The notes beneath the pieces are model-generated. The model worked only from the letters and a program-made list of their open reading frames with translations, was not told the origin of the DNA and ran no database searches. This document shows positions 1 through 13,419 of a stretch of 64,000 nt of DNA, piece by piece (the stretch's first letter is position 1; each line of letters opens with the position of its first letter). Origin of the DNA: Lytechinus variegatus (lineage: Eukaryota; Echinodermata; Echinoidea; Temnopleuroida; Toxopneustidae); contig NC_054756.1 in the NCBI RefSeq assembly GCF_018143015.1, positions 15,198,902-15,262,901 on the forward strand. The letters are read 5' to 3'. The translations under genes and the position numbers were made by a program.

Positions 1-159
1 GTGGTGAATATACAGTTAAACTGAAGATCATAATAGTTTTAATACTGTAGTGTGGAAAGTCAGACCACTTTGTCAGGAACTGACAAATGCAGAAACATGC
101 CTTTTGATGTATAATGCACAAGTAGATTTCACATGAGGTGATCCATGTTGGAAAGAACA

Positions 160-860
160 CAATGTTCCACATTGTGTTCCACTGTGTATTCACTGTGTAA
201 TCATCTTCACACTGTGAGCTTACATCATTTAACAGTGTGAATGGCAGCCCACTTAGTCCACTTTGTTAACACATTATGATCACCCCCCCCCCCTCTACAG
301 TTTGAAATTAATGAACTTTATTGAAAATTTAAAAATTCAACAGTGTGAATCATACCTCCCACAGTCTACTGTGTGAGCAACAAACTGAATACTCACATTG
401 TGGGGTATCCACAGTATAAAATAATCATCTCACATTGTGGATTGTCCACAGTGTGAAATTATCTCCAAACTGTAAATTTCTAGCACTTAACAGTGTGAAT
501 CACACTTCAGTCTACCATATGAACACACTTTGAATATTCACACTGTAGTGGTGCCTGCAGTGTGAATTCACCTTCTCACTCCACTTTTAAATTTAGTATT
601 TTGAATGTGAATCACACCTCACATAGTCCACTATGTGAATACACTGGTAAATTCAGCATTTTGACAGTGTGAACGACACCTCACATAGTCAGGTATGTGA
701 ATACACTAATATCATTCCCACTGGTGAGTTTCCACAGTGTGAAATTATCTCAACACTTTTAAGTTTAGTATCTTAACAGGATGATTCACAACACACGTGA
801 ACACACTGAACATTCACACTGTAGAGGTGTCCACAATGTGAAATCATTGTCACTTACTTT
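160..860. repeat. Diverged tandem repeat rich in CACTGTG/CACAGTG
   Basis: Blocks such as TTAACAGTGTGAATCACACC and CACATAGTCCACTATGTGAA recur with decay. The region looks like an older, more diverged neighbour of the minisatellite at 1070-2300. Confidence 0.7.
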
Positions 861-1069
861 TTTCATATCTTTATTCAAGATATACTGGAATTGAGTCAGA
901 GGATTTGTCTTACTTTGTGGTGCCATTGGTGTGCATTATGATATTTTGCCACAGTTAAATTATGTGAATGGGAAGTGGGTTTTCATGACAATAATACACC
1001 TCCATGTATATGTTGTTCATTCATATTCATTTTGACTTTGTTAAAATTCCCTGTGAAACTGTGAGGATG

Positions 1070-2300
1070 CTATGAACACACTGTGGACATAGTGCTAACA
1101 CACTGTGAATACACTGTTAACACACTGAGTACACTGCAAAACATTGTGATCACACTGTGAATACACTGTGAGCACTCTGCAAACACACAGTGAACACACT
1201 GTGAGTACACTGCAAACACACAGAACACACTGTGAGTACACTGCAAACATACTGTGAATACACTGTGAGCACTCTGCAAACACACTGAAAACACTGTGAA
1301 TACACTGCAAACACACTGAATACATTGTGAGCAATCTGCAAACACACTGTGAATACACTGCAAACACACTGAATACACACTGTGGACATACTGTGAACTC
1401 ACTGTGAATAGACTGAACTCACTGTGAACACTGTGAATACACTGCAAAACACTGTGAACACATTGTAAATACACTGTGAATACGCTTTTAACACACTGTG
1501 AGCACAAAGTAAATACACTGTAATCACAATGTGAAGTAAATACACTACAATTACAATGTGAACACACTGAATACATTGCAAACCCACTATGAATACACTG
1601 CGAGCACACTACAAACCCACTGTGAACATACTGCAAACCCACTATGAATACACTGCGAGCACACTGCAAACACATTGTGAATACACTGTGAGCACTCTGC
1701 AAACACTGTGCATACACTATGAGCACACTGCAAACACAATGTGAATACACTGAGCAATCTGCAAACACTGAATACACTGTGAGCACTCTGCAAACACTGT
1801 GAGCACTCTGCAATCTCACTGTGTATACACTATGAGCACACTGCAAACACAATGTGAATACACTGAGCAATCTGCAAACACTGTGAATACACTGTGAGCA
1901 CTCTGCAAACTCACTGTGTATACACTATGAGCACACTGCAAACACAATGTGAATACACTGATCAATCTGCAAACACACTGTGAATACACTGTGAGCACTC
2001 TGCAAACACTGTGAATACACTGTGAGCACTCTGCAAACACACTGTGAATACACTGTGAGTACACTGCAAACACACTTTGATTACAATGTGAACACTTTGT
2101 GGTTACACTGCATACACACTGTGAGTACACTGCAAATACACTGTGGACACACTGTGAGAACACTGCAAACACACTGAGCACACTGCAAACCCACTGTGAA
2201 CATACTGTTCATAATCTGCGATCACACTGTGAACTCACTGTGAACACACATACACTGTGAACCCACTGCAAACACATTGTGAACACACTGTGAATATTTG
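1070..2300. repeat. Minisatellite of 11-bp units (ACACTGTGAAT / ACACTGCAAAC)
   Basis: About 1.2 kb of 11-12 bp variants in a fixed order, giving a higher-order pattern (ACACTGTGAAT, ACACTGTGAGC, ACTCTGCAAAC). Because no unit contains a stop on some minus-strand frames, long Cys/Val/His-rich open frames arise there; these are artefacts. Confidence 0.95.
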
Positions 2301-3776
2301 TTCTTTCTAGCAGGGATGTTTCATATTTTCAAGCCGTTTTTTCCTGCATACTTTGAACTAACCCAAGAATAATATACAATATGAATATTTGCATGTGGCC
2401 TTTTTATAAAATCACCATCGCACCATTTTGACAAATCATGGACATTCATACATTACTCTATACCATAGATTTAGCAACTAAATAAACATCATGCTGCATG
2501 TGTAATGAAATGTGTGAACAATTCATTTATCGTATTTCCACAATACTATTACCAGTTCTCGTCCCAATTACATAACCCTTGTCCAGATAATAAACATCAT
2601 CTTCGTAATACAAGCAATCTTTGCAGAAAAATATCCGTACGATTAATTGCATTGACTACAATAAACAATTATTCGTGAAAGTTGATCGTACGATCAATCG
2701 CTGACCTTTAAGTTCCGGGACCCAGAATCTTTATCTAGACCTTTAATTTTCTAAAATACAAAACTGCGAACCACAACATAAAAACATGGAGCTATCTGTT
2801 AATAGCTCTATGATATAAACATATAAAAAAAGCATGGCACTTTACACATCATCACTGAAACCACAATCCCCCAGGGAATGTGTTTGGGCCTATACATGAC
2901 GATTTAGCAGTGAGTGAGACGGAACTTGTTCATTTTATATAAAATAAGCAGCCATCCGTGGGCTTCCGATGTACATGTGTATGTATTGCATGTCTTCAGC
3001 GTTTATGAATATAAACTAGAATTGAAATATTTTGATCGGGAATTTTAGGATTCTTAAAGATAGAATTGATTTCATAAGAATGATTCTTAATGTTTTAACC
3101 ATGTCACAGCAACGGAATCCCAAATGAGATCCAATATATGCAAATTTTAGATCTTTGAATAAAACAGTGTATGGTCTAGTATATTCACATCACATTTAGG
3201 TCTGTCACAGCTTGTGCAAACATCAAATTAATTGTTTTGACAGCTTGTTTTCTGTTTTTAAACAAAATTCTTTCTGTGTTCAATTCAATTCGTAATATTT
3301 TTCTCAGCATAAAACCAATATAAATAGTTCACACATGACATATATCAAACAGTAACAAAGATAAAGTATTATAATGAAAGGGTAGCAGCCCAAAAGAAAT
3401 GAACCTATATATCTACGGCTAGCCCAAATTAAAATAGACATTGTTTTAAAAAAACAAGCATTAAAAGAAAAAAGGAAATTATTACCTATAACAACCCATA
3501 CAAATAACTCAAAAATGAATAAGAAGTGATGATTTCGTATTTATAATTCCTCTAATTCATTGATGGTGATCACAATCAATAATACAAAAATGGTAATGAA
3601 TAAATAATACTTTACTCATTTCACAAAGCAGCGTTAAACGTCATGAAATAATAATTCCCAGTTCTTTAAATTTTCTTAGTAATATTATATTTTAGGTCTT
3701 CATCTTGTTTGCAATTTAAGAAAGGGGGGAGGGGAATAAAAATAATTACAAGTTTCAACTTGGGATTTTCTCGTAT
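2301..3776. other. Unassigned AT-rich intergenic DNA
   Basis: No exon, RNA gene or clear repeat seen. A G-run occurs near 3723. Confidence 0.5.
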
Positions 3777-4040
3777 ACACTGTTAGAAAATTTATCCTTA
3801 AAATAAAAGAAGTTCCTGCAGCAGTCTCGAGAACACCTTTAATCTTACCAGATTGTGTAATCTTACAGGAAATTGGTACTTGGTGTATGGAACCTTACAA
3901 ATTTCCTTTAATAAAACACCATTTTCCCCTTTTTAAACAGACCTGTTCTGTTAAATTGCAGAAGAATTCCTGTTTTATGAACTTACAGGATGATTCTGTT
4001 ATTGCTTTCTGCAAAATCTTCTTGCTTTCTGCAAAATTTG
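3777..4040 (+). mobile_element. 3'-truncated copy of the ACACTGTTA-ended MITE
   Basis: Begins ACACTGTTAGAAAATTT. It matches the reverse complement of the full element at 61781-62065 over about 240 bases and then diverges near GCAAAAT. The open frame at 3887-4315 is built from it. Confidence 0.85.
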
Positions 4041-4758
4041 CTTGCAACTCTTTCATGTATAAATTTTACGCGATACACCATATATCCTCGATCCTCAAGA
4101 TCTTTGGCTCGTTACGCCACTGGAAATTTGTCACTATTCATGTAGTATTCATGTGCATACGCATAACGCAACTTGAGTTTGTTTCAGAGATTTGCTTTAC
4201 GGAGTTAACTGAGGACAAAGCTTTGGAGCAATCTATCATTGTCTATTATGTCTCACCTTCATCCAGTGTAAACTCGACACGGGGTGAGCATTTTATGGAA
4301 ACATGCATTCTGTGATAATACATGTGCAAATTAACACAATGAGAAAATAACACACATAATTTTGGCCGTTAATATGGCGTCTGAAAATGGCGCCTCTCTG
4401 TCATGTCTGTGAAAGAGGAATGCAGTTTATGGCATCAACCTACTATTGTGACTATAGTCCATGGTTATATTGAACAGATGTTGACTTGAATATGAATATA
4501 TTTTGTAAATCGAGACGTTTTAGTGTGATGATATAATTGTAATATTGACAAAGTGATGCTGATGATGTTCATCATGATGATCTTAAATGTGATGATGGTG
4601 ATTTTCTTTTTAGAAATAACTATAGAAAAAATGGTGTGATGATGGTTGTGTAATAAAGGTGGTGAAAATGTGGTATAGACATTTATATGTTATGAAAAGT
4701 ACAGTTTATTTTCTTTCAAGGTATACAACTACTATATCGAAATAATGGTAAGCCGGAT

Positions 4759-4934
4759 CAAGTGGGTGTTTCATAAAGCTTTTCGTAAAATCCGAATGAC
4801 TTTAGGCACGACTGGTAATCCTTTCTTGTGCTATGTGATATCCATATGTAATTGATTTGTGACCTAAGAAGATGTTCCAGTCGTGCGTAAAGTTGTGCGT
4901 AACTTTACGAACAGCTTTGTGAAATATCCACTTG
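4759..4934. mobile_element. Palindromic MITE, 176 bp
   Basis: Ends are imperfect inverted repeats: CAAGTGGGTGTTTCATAAAG at the left and CTTTGTGAAATATCCACTTG at the right. Inside, GCACGACTGG pairs with CCAGTCGTGC. Confidence 0.8.
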
Positions 4935-6903
4935 GGAAGGGATACATGCAAGAGCATATTTTGAAAAGGAGTGTGGATTTTTTCAGATCTTATTTTAGAT
5001 CTCGATATACAAGATCAGGTGCTTGATTTTACCACGAAATTTCTGTATGCAGTAAATGCAGATGCAATGAGAGTTATGCAATAATGGCCTCTTGTCATCG
5101 TATCCAGCATCCATTAGTTTGTGACTCGATACTTCAATTTGATTTTCCAATATCACTGCATAGAAAATAAGTCTGGAGATAGTACACAGACTTGTCTGAC
5201 TCCCGCACCACGTTGTTTACATCAACTTTCCATGTCACCGAATTTCAGGGGGCAAAGTGCGCAAAATATTGCATCAAAATCTGTTTATTGTTAATTTTCC
5301 GATTATTAAAAAACACAATACATGAATATATATAACATAAATAGATAACATAGATGGCATCAATTGAAATAAACAAATTGAATTGCAAATGTTGAATAGA
5401 ATAAAATTATAGAAAGGATTTCTCATTTCAGAGTAATTAACATAATTATTACTTTGTTCTTATATTGGGTCTGTATTCACTCTTTCATTTGTATAAATGT
5501 AGTCCTGGTGTGTTTTTATTTCTTTATTTTTATATGTGTGTGTGTGTGTATCTATATATGTATTTTTTGTATGTCTTTATTTTATCTTATTTTTTTTTAT
5601 TAATATGTACTTCTAAAAGGGGGCCTTCTCACTACAAGCTCTGCTTTTTAGTTGGTCTCCTCTTTCGGATTTCATGGTATTATTGTATTATAAAAATTGA
5701 TTTGAACGTTATATTTTGTAAATAGGTATATTAAACTATCATTGCAAATCTAAATAGATTGAAAGAGGAAATAAATCAATTAAATTGAATTGAAGGTGTC
5801 AAGCCCCCTTTTTCTTATTTTATTGTAATTTTATTTTGCAATATCACTATCATAAACAAGCCTTGCAATATCTCACAATCTCTCCTGACTCCTCTCCGCG
5901 TTGTCCCCATTAACTTCCATATCACTGGATTTTCATTTTTTTGTATACATTGCCGTAGCATCGAAACCAGTTTCACCGATGATTACCTTGCAGATAAATA
6001 AAGTCAAACCTAATTCTTGGAGAACAAATTTAAATAAAAGTCGTTTTTATGCAAAAAAATGAGTAGGATAATATCAGCTCATTGTTTATTCATGAGGTAT
6101 CAGCATAGTTATTTCACTGAGTGCAATAATTATCGGCCTCGTCAAATTTTGACGAAATTTTCAGCATTTTGTTTGTTAGATTTTACACTCGATCTGTTCA
6201 AATTGACATTTTCAGTCAAAGAGAAGACTAGACCTTTGATTTAAGCATTAATTTTGTCTCGCCCCCCAAAGTAAAACATTGTCTTTTTTTCTCGAGGGGG
6301 GGGGGGAAGGTTGACACTTTTTTTTTGGGGGGGGGGGGTGGTTACAATTTCGTGATTCGAATGAACATGTGTAAAGCCTTAGATCCTATTAGACCAAAAT
6401 GTATTTTGTGGATTTCTTCTCAAAATTATAAATATCATAAACACATCGCTACGTAAAGATCAAAGGTCTTGAATTTCAAAAAATCCGGCGTCTCATGATG
6501 ACCATATAAGGTTGTATAAGGATGGGATATCGTTAGGATCTTTTCAATGTGCTATCTGAACATGTTGATGGATTTAGGGGGGGGGTCATAATTCAAATTA
6601 CAGTATTCGTTAATGCAATTGAGTTCAGAATTTTGCATCATGCAGTCACATCTACGATTTTGCCATCCAATAGAATTACAGTTCCGGGGAAAGCTTACAT
6701 TGTGTTTATTTTTCGGTCTCTTCAGCTTCGATCCAATTATGTATGTGAAGATCTGTCATCATCACACAAAAACCTATTCTAAGTTTAATTTATTTTTATT
6801 TTTCTATTTAGAAATGTCCAGTTCTGCCCGACAACTCCCCCTTTTTATTTTGTTTACCCGACATTGCCGCAATTGCATTGCCTATAATACATGTAATGCC
6901 TAA
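4935..6903. repeat. Intergenic DNA with dispersed-repeat fragments and G-runs
   Basis: 5440-5795 resembles the reverse complement of the 38865-39085 and 60560-60820 repeats (shared core with ACAAGCTCTGCTTTTTAGT). 6140-6240 is a decayed end of a TTAA foldback element. G-runs occur at about 6296-6305 and 6328-6340. No exon seen. Confidence 0.5.
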
Positions 6904-7180
6904 TGTGGGCGCGTCGTAGTCTATAGTTCTGACTCTCGCCTTTCAAACAGAGGGTCGTGGGTTCGAATCCTATAGCCATGGCGTGTTTTCCTTCAGGAAG
7001 AAATTTATCCACACTGCTGCACTCGACCCAGGTGAGGTGAATGGTTACTCGGCAGGATTAATTACTTGAATGCACCAAGCGCCTTTAGCAGCTGGAGCAA
7101 CAGCTGGGGTAATAGTGCGCTAATGAATAGGCAACTAGATAGATCGGCGCCTCATAAATGCTATATTATTATCATTATTA
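6904..7180 (+). mobile_element. tRNA-derived SINE, family A
   Basis: Has a Pol III B box (GGTTCGAATCC at 6960-6970) and an A-box-like head, followed by a conserved body with ATTTATCCACACTGCTGCAC and CTCGACCCAGGTGAGGTGAA. Related copies are at 18736-19082 (minus) and 27775-28080 (plus). Confidence 0.85.
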
Positions 7181-7765
7181 ATACTTAGGCAATGATACGA
7201 CTCTCATAGGGTTAAGGAATAGGTCCATGGTTAAGGTAACCACTGCAAGTCCCCGATTATAAAAGCAATTGAGAGAGTTGTCCCAGTGGCCGTTGGTCAA
7301 CAATAAGATAACTGGCTTAGGTCAAAATAATACTCTTTTTGTAATCGAAAATTTTCCCTACCAACCCTTTTGCGGAAACATGTTTTTTTTTTTTTTTTAC
7401 CTGAGGGCGCGTTTATGCTTCCACTTTTCAGGCCAGAATCATACCTGATTAGTCCGCCGTTTTCTTATTCAATTTTCTCGTATGTTCCGTAAAAATGCAA
7501 CCCAGCAAAGGTAGGGCCTAACGTATATTTTCACCTTCCATTTACAAGAACTTGATTTGCAAAGAATTCACTTTTCTCCGGGGCTGAATATTGGAATTCT
7601 TTTTAAAGAATGCTCTTATGTAAATGTTTTTAAACGCAAACTTAAAACAAATGTTAATTTGCTATAAAAAGTACAAACAGGTCAAGCTGATTTAACGATA
7701 CTCGGTTGGCTTATTTATGTTTTATATATAATATGATTGTGTGTGATAAGAAACGTTTCTTGTAA

Positions 7766-8190
7766 ATTGCAGAAAAAGTGTTGAATGTTTGAGGAAAATC
7801 TATATTAAAGATTATGCAAGTTATTTGTGACGTCATAAACGAGTAGCTGCCTCATCATGTTATGTAATATAAAATGCAAAAAATATCAATCTTGCATGGT
7901 TCGCGATGACCTTTTTTTCAAAAACAGAGTGTGAAATGATTTTAATACGGAGGGTTCAGGGTTCAGTTTTAAAAAACCCTCAATTTTCTGAGGAAATGAA
8001 ATTTCATTGACTTTACCACTGACGATAATTGCATGAAAGTTGCTCGCATATGACGTCACAAATCAAATAATTAAAGTTCTAATATTTGTTTATTCTTTGA
8101 TGGATTTTTCTCAAACCTTTGCCAATTTTTGTTTTTAATATTTTTCTACTATTTCACAATAAACTTTTTGTCAGTTTGAACTTCACCTTA
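7766..8190. mobile_element. Foldback MITE copy carrying two CRE palindromes
   Basis: Homologous to the element at 10943-11447 but with eroded ends. TGACGTCA is at 7828-7835 and 8051-8058, in mirrored positions. Confidence 0.75.
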
Positions 8191-8414
8191 TGCAATTTGC
8201 CTAAGTACCTGCTCCTCTTATGCTCACCGTCTTTTCTCGCCGCTATTTTTATTCGGTAATTCACACTTCCGTCTAGCTCTGGCCAACTTGAACGTCTCCT
8301 ATTATCATGCTCCGTCAGTCACTGATTGTTTTTTTTTCTAAATATACCTGGATAACGACCTTAATGTTTTTGTGAATTATTATTTTGGTTATGAAATCAT
8401 AGTTTAGATTTCAT

Positions 8415-8646
8415 ACACTGTAAAAACTGCGGTGTTAAAACTGACACCAATTGCTGTTAATAGAGGACCACACCCTGAGGTGTTAAAATTACACCCTAGA
8501 GATTAAACATAACACCAGTGTAAATGTAACAACAAGAGGTGTTGTAATAACACCTATGGGTGTAAAACTAACACCATCAATTAAACACCGGTGTAAAATA
8601 AATGGTGTGGTCCTCTATACACCGGTTAACACCACAGTTTTTGCCG
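8415..8646. mobile_element. MITE with ACACTGTAAAAACTG terminal repeats
   Basis: The left end ACACTGTAAAAACTGCGGTG is mirrored on the right by TTAACACCACAGTTTTTGCC. The interior is rich in GGTGTTA/TAACACC repeats. Related to 50424-50664. Confidence 0.82.
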
Positions 8647-9059
8647 TTTACAAGCTTTGCTTTTCATTTTCGGCAAGCCCACCCCAAGTTACTCTAAAAT
8701 ACCAAAAAAAAAATCGGCTCAGGAAGTTTTATTTTTTATTGTGTTTTTCAAATCTATATTATGTTGAATATGATATTGTGGCTTGTAATATTTTTGACCT
8801 TACGTTATGTTTACAAGCTATCAGTAGTGAAACGGATAAATAATGAAATGAAGTGGGCCCTATATTCCAACTTTGTTAAGGTTCTCACATGTAGGTATAC
8901 CTCTTTATAGGCGTTATTAGTCTTGCTCTTATTCATGGCGATCCCAGTACCGTGACTCGTATAAAAGATATGCCGATTTCCGTAGCTAGAAGAATTCACG
9001 CAGGATTATCATTTCTGAAAAAAACATTTTCCCTCCTTTTACAATTTATTCCTCGTATC

Positions 9060-9233
9060 ATTCCAGCGGGAGTGTAGCGCGGATAAATGAACAGCGCATG
9101 GCCTGCGATTTCTTCTCTAGCTAGCTCTGCGCGGCTGCAGATATCTTGTGCATGCATGTGATATGATTGTGTATTGTGTGTCCATGCACAAACGCATGCA
9201 GCATGAACGTGCGATTGTAGTTTGCCGGGAAAG
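9060..9233 (+). promoter_or_regulatory. Candidate promoter or non-coding first exon of L3MBTL
   Basis: This is a locally GC-richer stretch containing several CpGs, in otherwise AT-rich DNA. It ends in a consensus splice donor, AAG|GTGAGT, at 9234. The first coding exon of L3MBTL begins with a splice acceptor, so an upstream non-coding exon is required, and this is the best-looking donor I noticed in the flank. No TATA box or initiator was identified. Transcript data would be needed to assign it. Confidence 0.3.
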
Positions 9234-10942
9234 GTGAGTGACGAAAACTTTCAAAGAATTTCATTTTTGGCCTTCAAAAAATCAAAATGTGTCATTACCT
9301 TTACTACTATCGTGTGTTGTAATAATTGTTCTTTACTTTTATAACTGTGAAATATTCTTAGAAGGGATATGTTTTATTTTAAACGCCTACTGGGTAAAAG
9401 GTTGTGCGGTCTTTTTCTGTTTTATTTCTATCATTCGAATTCAGTGAATAGCTTGGCACTTGTCAAGTTATGAATACATGCAGAATATTCACTTTTAGTT
9501 TTGTACAGAGAATTTCAAATTGAATATTGGTGGAATTGTGGAAATGTTTCTTTAGAAACTTGAAAGAAATCTCTGTGTTTTGTTTTTATCAAGTAGGCCT
9601 ACTAAATGCTCTGTATACTTTTTTCTTTGATGAAATATTACCAATAAACGAATTATTTCAGCAAGGCATGTCCTTTTCAGGCAGCCGGAGTCCATTCAGG
9701 GATCACCTTGAAAAATGCATATGAGCTCTCTGCTCAATGACTGGCCGAAAATTGTAATTTTCTGTATCAGGAATTTCATTTTTCCTCTCATCATCTTTTC
9801 ATTTTGATTAAGTAGACTGTAATGTACGGAAATTTGACAATTGTCTTGTGTTCGAGAGTTTTCAATGTTACAAATTTTCAGGTTAATCTCGAGTTAGCAA
9901 TGCCATCGTGAGTGCATGTGCTGCGACGTTTCGTCGCCATTTTCTCTGAGTCAAAGCGAAAACTCGATCTGGCCAAAAAAGTGACTAGTTTGTTCATTTT
10001 GCCCCTTGAATATTGGGACTCACTTCTATTTACCCCGACTAAACGTAAGAGTTGAATCCTTTCATTATTTTCATCAATTCAAAAAAATTGCAAATTTACT
10101 CGATATCGTGATATTTGATGCTTTCTGTGATTTTTAGCGTCGTGTTTTAGTCACTTTGCCTTTCCTGTGCACTCGCTTTGTCATACACAAAGTGTATTGA
10201 GGCTCCATTTGTTTTGTTCTTGGCCGATAAGGCGTGCATGCAGCGCAGTCAGCGCACTTCTGTTACGGTATTGGGATCTGTAAATTTATGAGGAAACAAT
10301 TTGCAAAATATATATAGTCGCGTGAAACTGATGATTGTAAATTGAGTGTGCCATGGTACTCTTATTCAGTGCTCTGATATTGTTAAAAATGAATATTATA
10401 TCTGATTCTACCCCTCCCCTTTAATGAAGGAAACTTGGTAAAATCTTTGATTTCTGAGCATATGTGAACAATTATTTACAATTGATCTGTTTGAAAATTT
10501 TGTTTCATATTCAGCTTTTTATTGTGCAGTTGATATAGCACAGAGAACTGCAAAAGCAAAAGGTCTAAAAATAAAATAAAAAAACCCAAGATTGGAATAT
10601 TTGCATGAATATACTTAACTTAATCTCAGGGGTTAATCTATATAGGCTTATAACTTTAGGCAGCTCTAAAATCTCAAAAAGTTACAGATGGACTATAGGT
10701 ATGTGATTTTTTTTTTGGGGGGGGTGATAAAGCAATTCAACTTTCCAAGATACTTCAATCAAAGTAAATTTCAGGATAAAATCCATTTACAAGATCTTTG
10801 AGCCAAGTGAGAAAATCACATGAAGTGATGGGTGATACTGCATGATAATGATAATGCATGTTCTGGTATATCAGTCATAATGAGTTGGATTTCCTTGATT
10901 CCTTTGTAGGTAAATGTTGGAATTGGCTCTTCTTTAAAACGG
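9234..10942. other. 5' flank or first intron of L3MBTL, nothing definite
   Basis: AT-rich with a few CpG-containing patches (9900-9960, 10230-10260). No coding exon recognised; if 9060-9233 is a real first exon, this is intronic. Confidence 0.45.
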
Positions 10943-11447
10943 TTAAAGGGGAAGTTCACCCTGACAAAAAGTTTATTGTAAAAATAGCAGAAAAAATAAT
11001 AATAAAATATTACCGAAGGTTTGAGAAAAATTCATCAAATAATTAAAAAGTTATTATTAGAATTTCAATTATTTGATTTGTGACGTCATATGCGAGCAGC
11101 ATTCATACATAGCGAATGGTAAAAAATCAAATAAATGTCATTTTCTCAGAAAATTTAAAATGGTTTTCACTGTACCTTTTGTATATCGATAGACAAATCA
11201 TTTCACACCCGATCATGAATAGAAAACAATATTAAGTCATCAGGAACCATACAAAATTTAAAATTCATGCATTTTATATTACATAACACATGGGGCAGCT
11301 GCTCGTCTATGACGTCACAAATCCAAAACTGTGAACTCTAATGACTTACTTTTTAACGGATTTTCCTGAAACCTTCACCAATATTTTTTACTAATTTTTC
11401 TGCTATTTTTACAACAAAGTTTTCTTCAGGGTGAACTTCCCCTTTAA
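10943..11447. mobile_element. TTAA-flanked foldback MITE, 505 bp, with paired CRE sites
   Basis: TTAA then AGGGGAAGTTCACCCTGA at the left; TCAGGGTGAACTTCCCCT then TTAA at the right. TGACGTCA is at 11081-11088 and 11310-11317. The TTAA target and inverted ends suggest a piggyBac-type non-autonomous element. Confidence 0.85.
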
Positions 11448-12087
11448 TGCTTTGCTTTTAAAAAATTTCTTGGATATACATACATATGTAGATTCTATAC
11501 ATGTACCATACTGCTTGTTAATTTTTTGTTATCATGCAGAGCATATTGCTTGACCTACAGCCTTAAGTATTGCATAGAGGTCTATACCAAATACGGTATA
11601 CTCCATTCAAATACAGAGATGCCAAGTTCAAAGACCAGCTATGTGTGAGATTTTCTGTGAATCTGAGTGAGATCACAGACATTGTGTACAATGTATATGG
11701 GGATAGGCTGTGATAGTTGCGTGAGACAGAGATTTGAGGGGATGAACAACAGTCCAAAATGCTTGAGTCTCACGCATAATGCGTGAGACTCGGTAGCTCT
11801 GCAAATATGCCTACGACATCATGAAGAATTTTGGATAGGCCTATAGTGAAACATATATTAATTCTCATAACAATGCAAAATTAATTTTCAAACTTTATGT
11901 TGGTCAATCACTGGCCTTTGATGTTTATAGGGCCTATGCCTCTTAAAATTGTCCCATTTTACTCAACATAAAGGAAATCTTGCACATATTAAGATATCGT
12001 ATTGTCCTAGGGATGTGGAGTGTTGAGTTGTATGCATTTTGTATAGGCCTTGCTGGTACAAGTTGATATGTGTAGTTTCATTTCATA

Positions 12088-12697
12088 TTAAAGGTCAAGT
12101 CCACCTCAGAAAAATGTTGATTTGAATCAAAAGAGAAAAATCAGACAAGCACAATGCTGAAGGTTTCATCAAAATCGGATGTAAAATAAGAAAGTTATGA
12201 CATTTCAAAGTTTCGCTTATTTTTAACAAAATAATTATAGCAACGAGCCAGTTACATCCAAATGAGAGGGTTGATGATGTCACTCACTCACTATTTCTTT
12301 TGTTTTTATTGTTTGAATTATACAATATTTTAATTTTTACGAATTTGATGATTAGGACCTCCTTGCCTGAAGCACAAAATGTTAAAATAATGGAATTCCA
12401 CATGTTCAGGGAGGAATGAAACTTCATTTCACATGACAATGACGAGAAAATCAAAATATTTCATATTTCAAACAATAAAAAACAAAAGAAATAGTGAGTG
12501 AATAACATCATCGACTCTCTCATTTGGATGTAGCTGGCTCGTTCATATAACTGTTTTTGTGAAATGAAGCGAAATTTTGAAATGTCATAACTTTCTTATT
12601 TTAAATCCGATTTTGATGAAATTTTTAGTGTTATGCTTGTTGAATTTTTCTCTTTTTATTCAAATCAAGTTTTTGTTGGGGTGGACTTGTCCTTTAA
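12088..12697. mobile_element. TTAA foldback MITE (AGGTCAAGTCCACC family), copy 1
   Basis: TTAA-AGGTCAAGTCCACCTCAG at the left and GGGTGGACTTGTCCT-TTAA-like end at the right, with long subterminal inverted repeats (GAAATTTTGAAATGTCATAA and its mirror). Copies also at 36428-37010 and 45471-46072. Confidence 0.85.
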
Positions 12698-13419
12698 GCC
12701 TACATGTAAGCCTGTATAACCATGCACACACTAAAAAACTTGGGATGCAGATCAACCGTTTGACCTATAAATCATTTACATATCATTCCTTTGATACATC
12801 ATATTAAAGCGAACCTATATATACATGTACATTACAGGTAAACAAACTATATAGCTACATGTACAATGTAGCATACATGTGCAGACTACATGAACTATTA
12901 TGTATTTCTTATTTTAGCCCCTCAACAAGGTCACAACAACTCATTGTTAAAATTTTCTTTAATACAATCATACCGATACTTAGAGAAAAAACCCAAAGAT
13001 CAATCACACCCCTCCCCCAACACGATGCAATGGGGAGGGAGCACTAGGGGGCAATTATTCTAATTAAAATGTTTCTATATTTTTTTCTCCTTTTATAGAA
13101 CTTTTTAACGGGTTATTTTTCCACATCTTATCCGTCCTTTCCCCATTTCATTCAATAAGTTATTATGTATTTTTATCAGTTTCTATGTAACAAAAAAAGG
13201 CAAAACAATCATTTTTCATCCGTATTCCATCCATGCAGGCTCAATATGACAGATACAGAATTCTAATATAAAAAAATATATAGGGGAGATATAGACTCAG
13301 TAGTGTGTGTGTGTCCGGACAGTTTGAATGTCCGGACAATCAATTTTTAACAGCCATTTGGAAAAATTAACAAGCGAAGTTTCATCAATTTCTAGTCAGG
13401 AAATATTATATAGATATAA

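Noticed and set aside
1070..2181. Long minus-strand open frames (266 and 121 codons) rich in Cys, Val, His and Ser
   Set aside because: They are translations of the 11-bp minisatellite, which lacks stops in those frames. There is no start context, splice structure or domain.
160..2300. A CRISPR array in the repeated region
   Set aside because: Units are contiguous 11-mers with no unique spacers, and the DNA is animal nuclear.
3887..4315. 142-codon plus-strand frame
   Set aside because: Largely made from the truncated MITE copy; no known domain and no gene structure.
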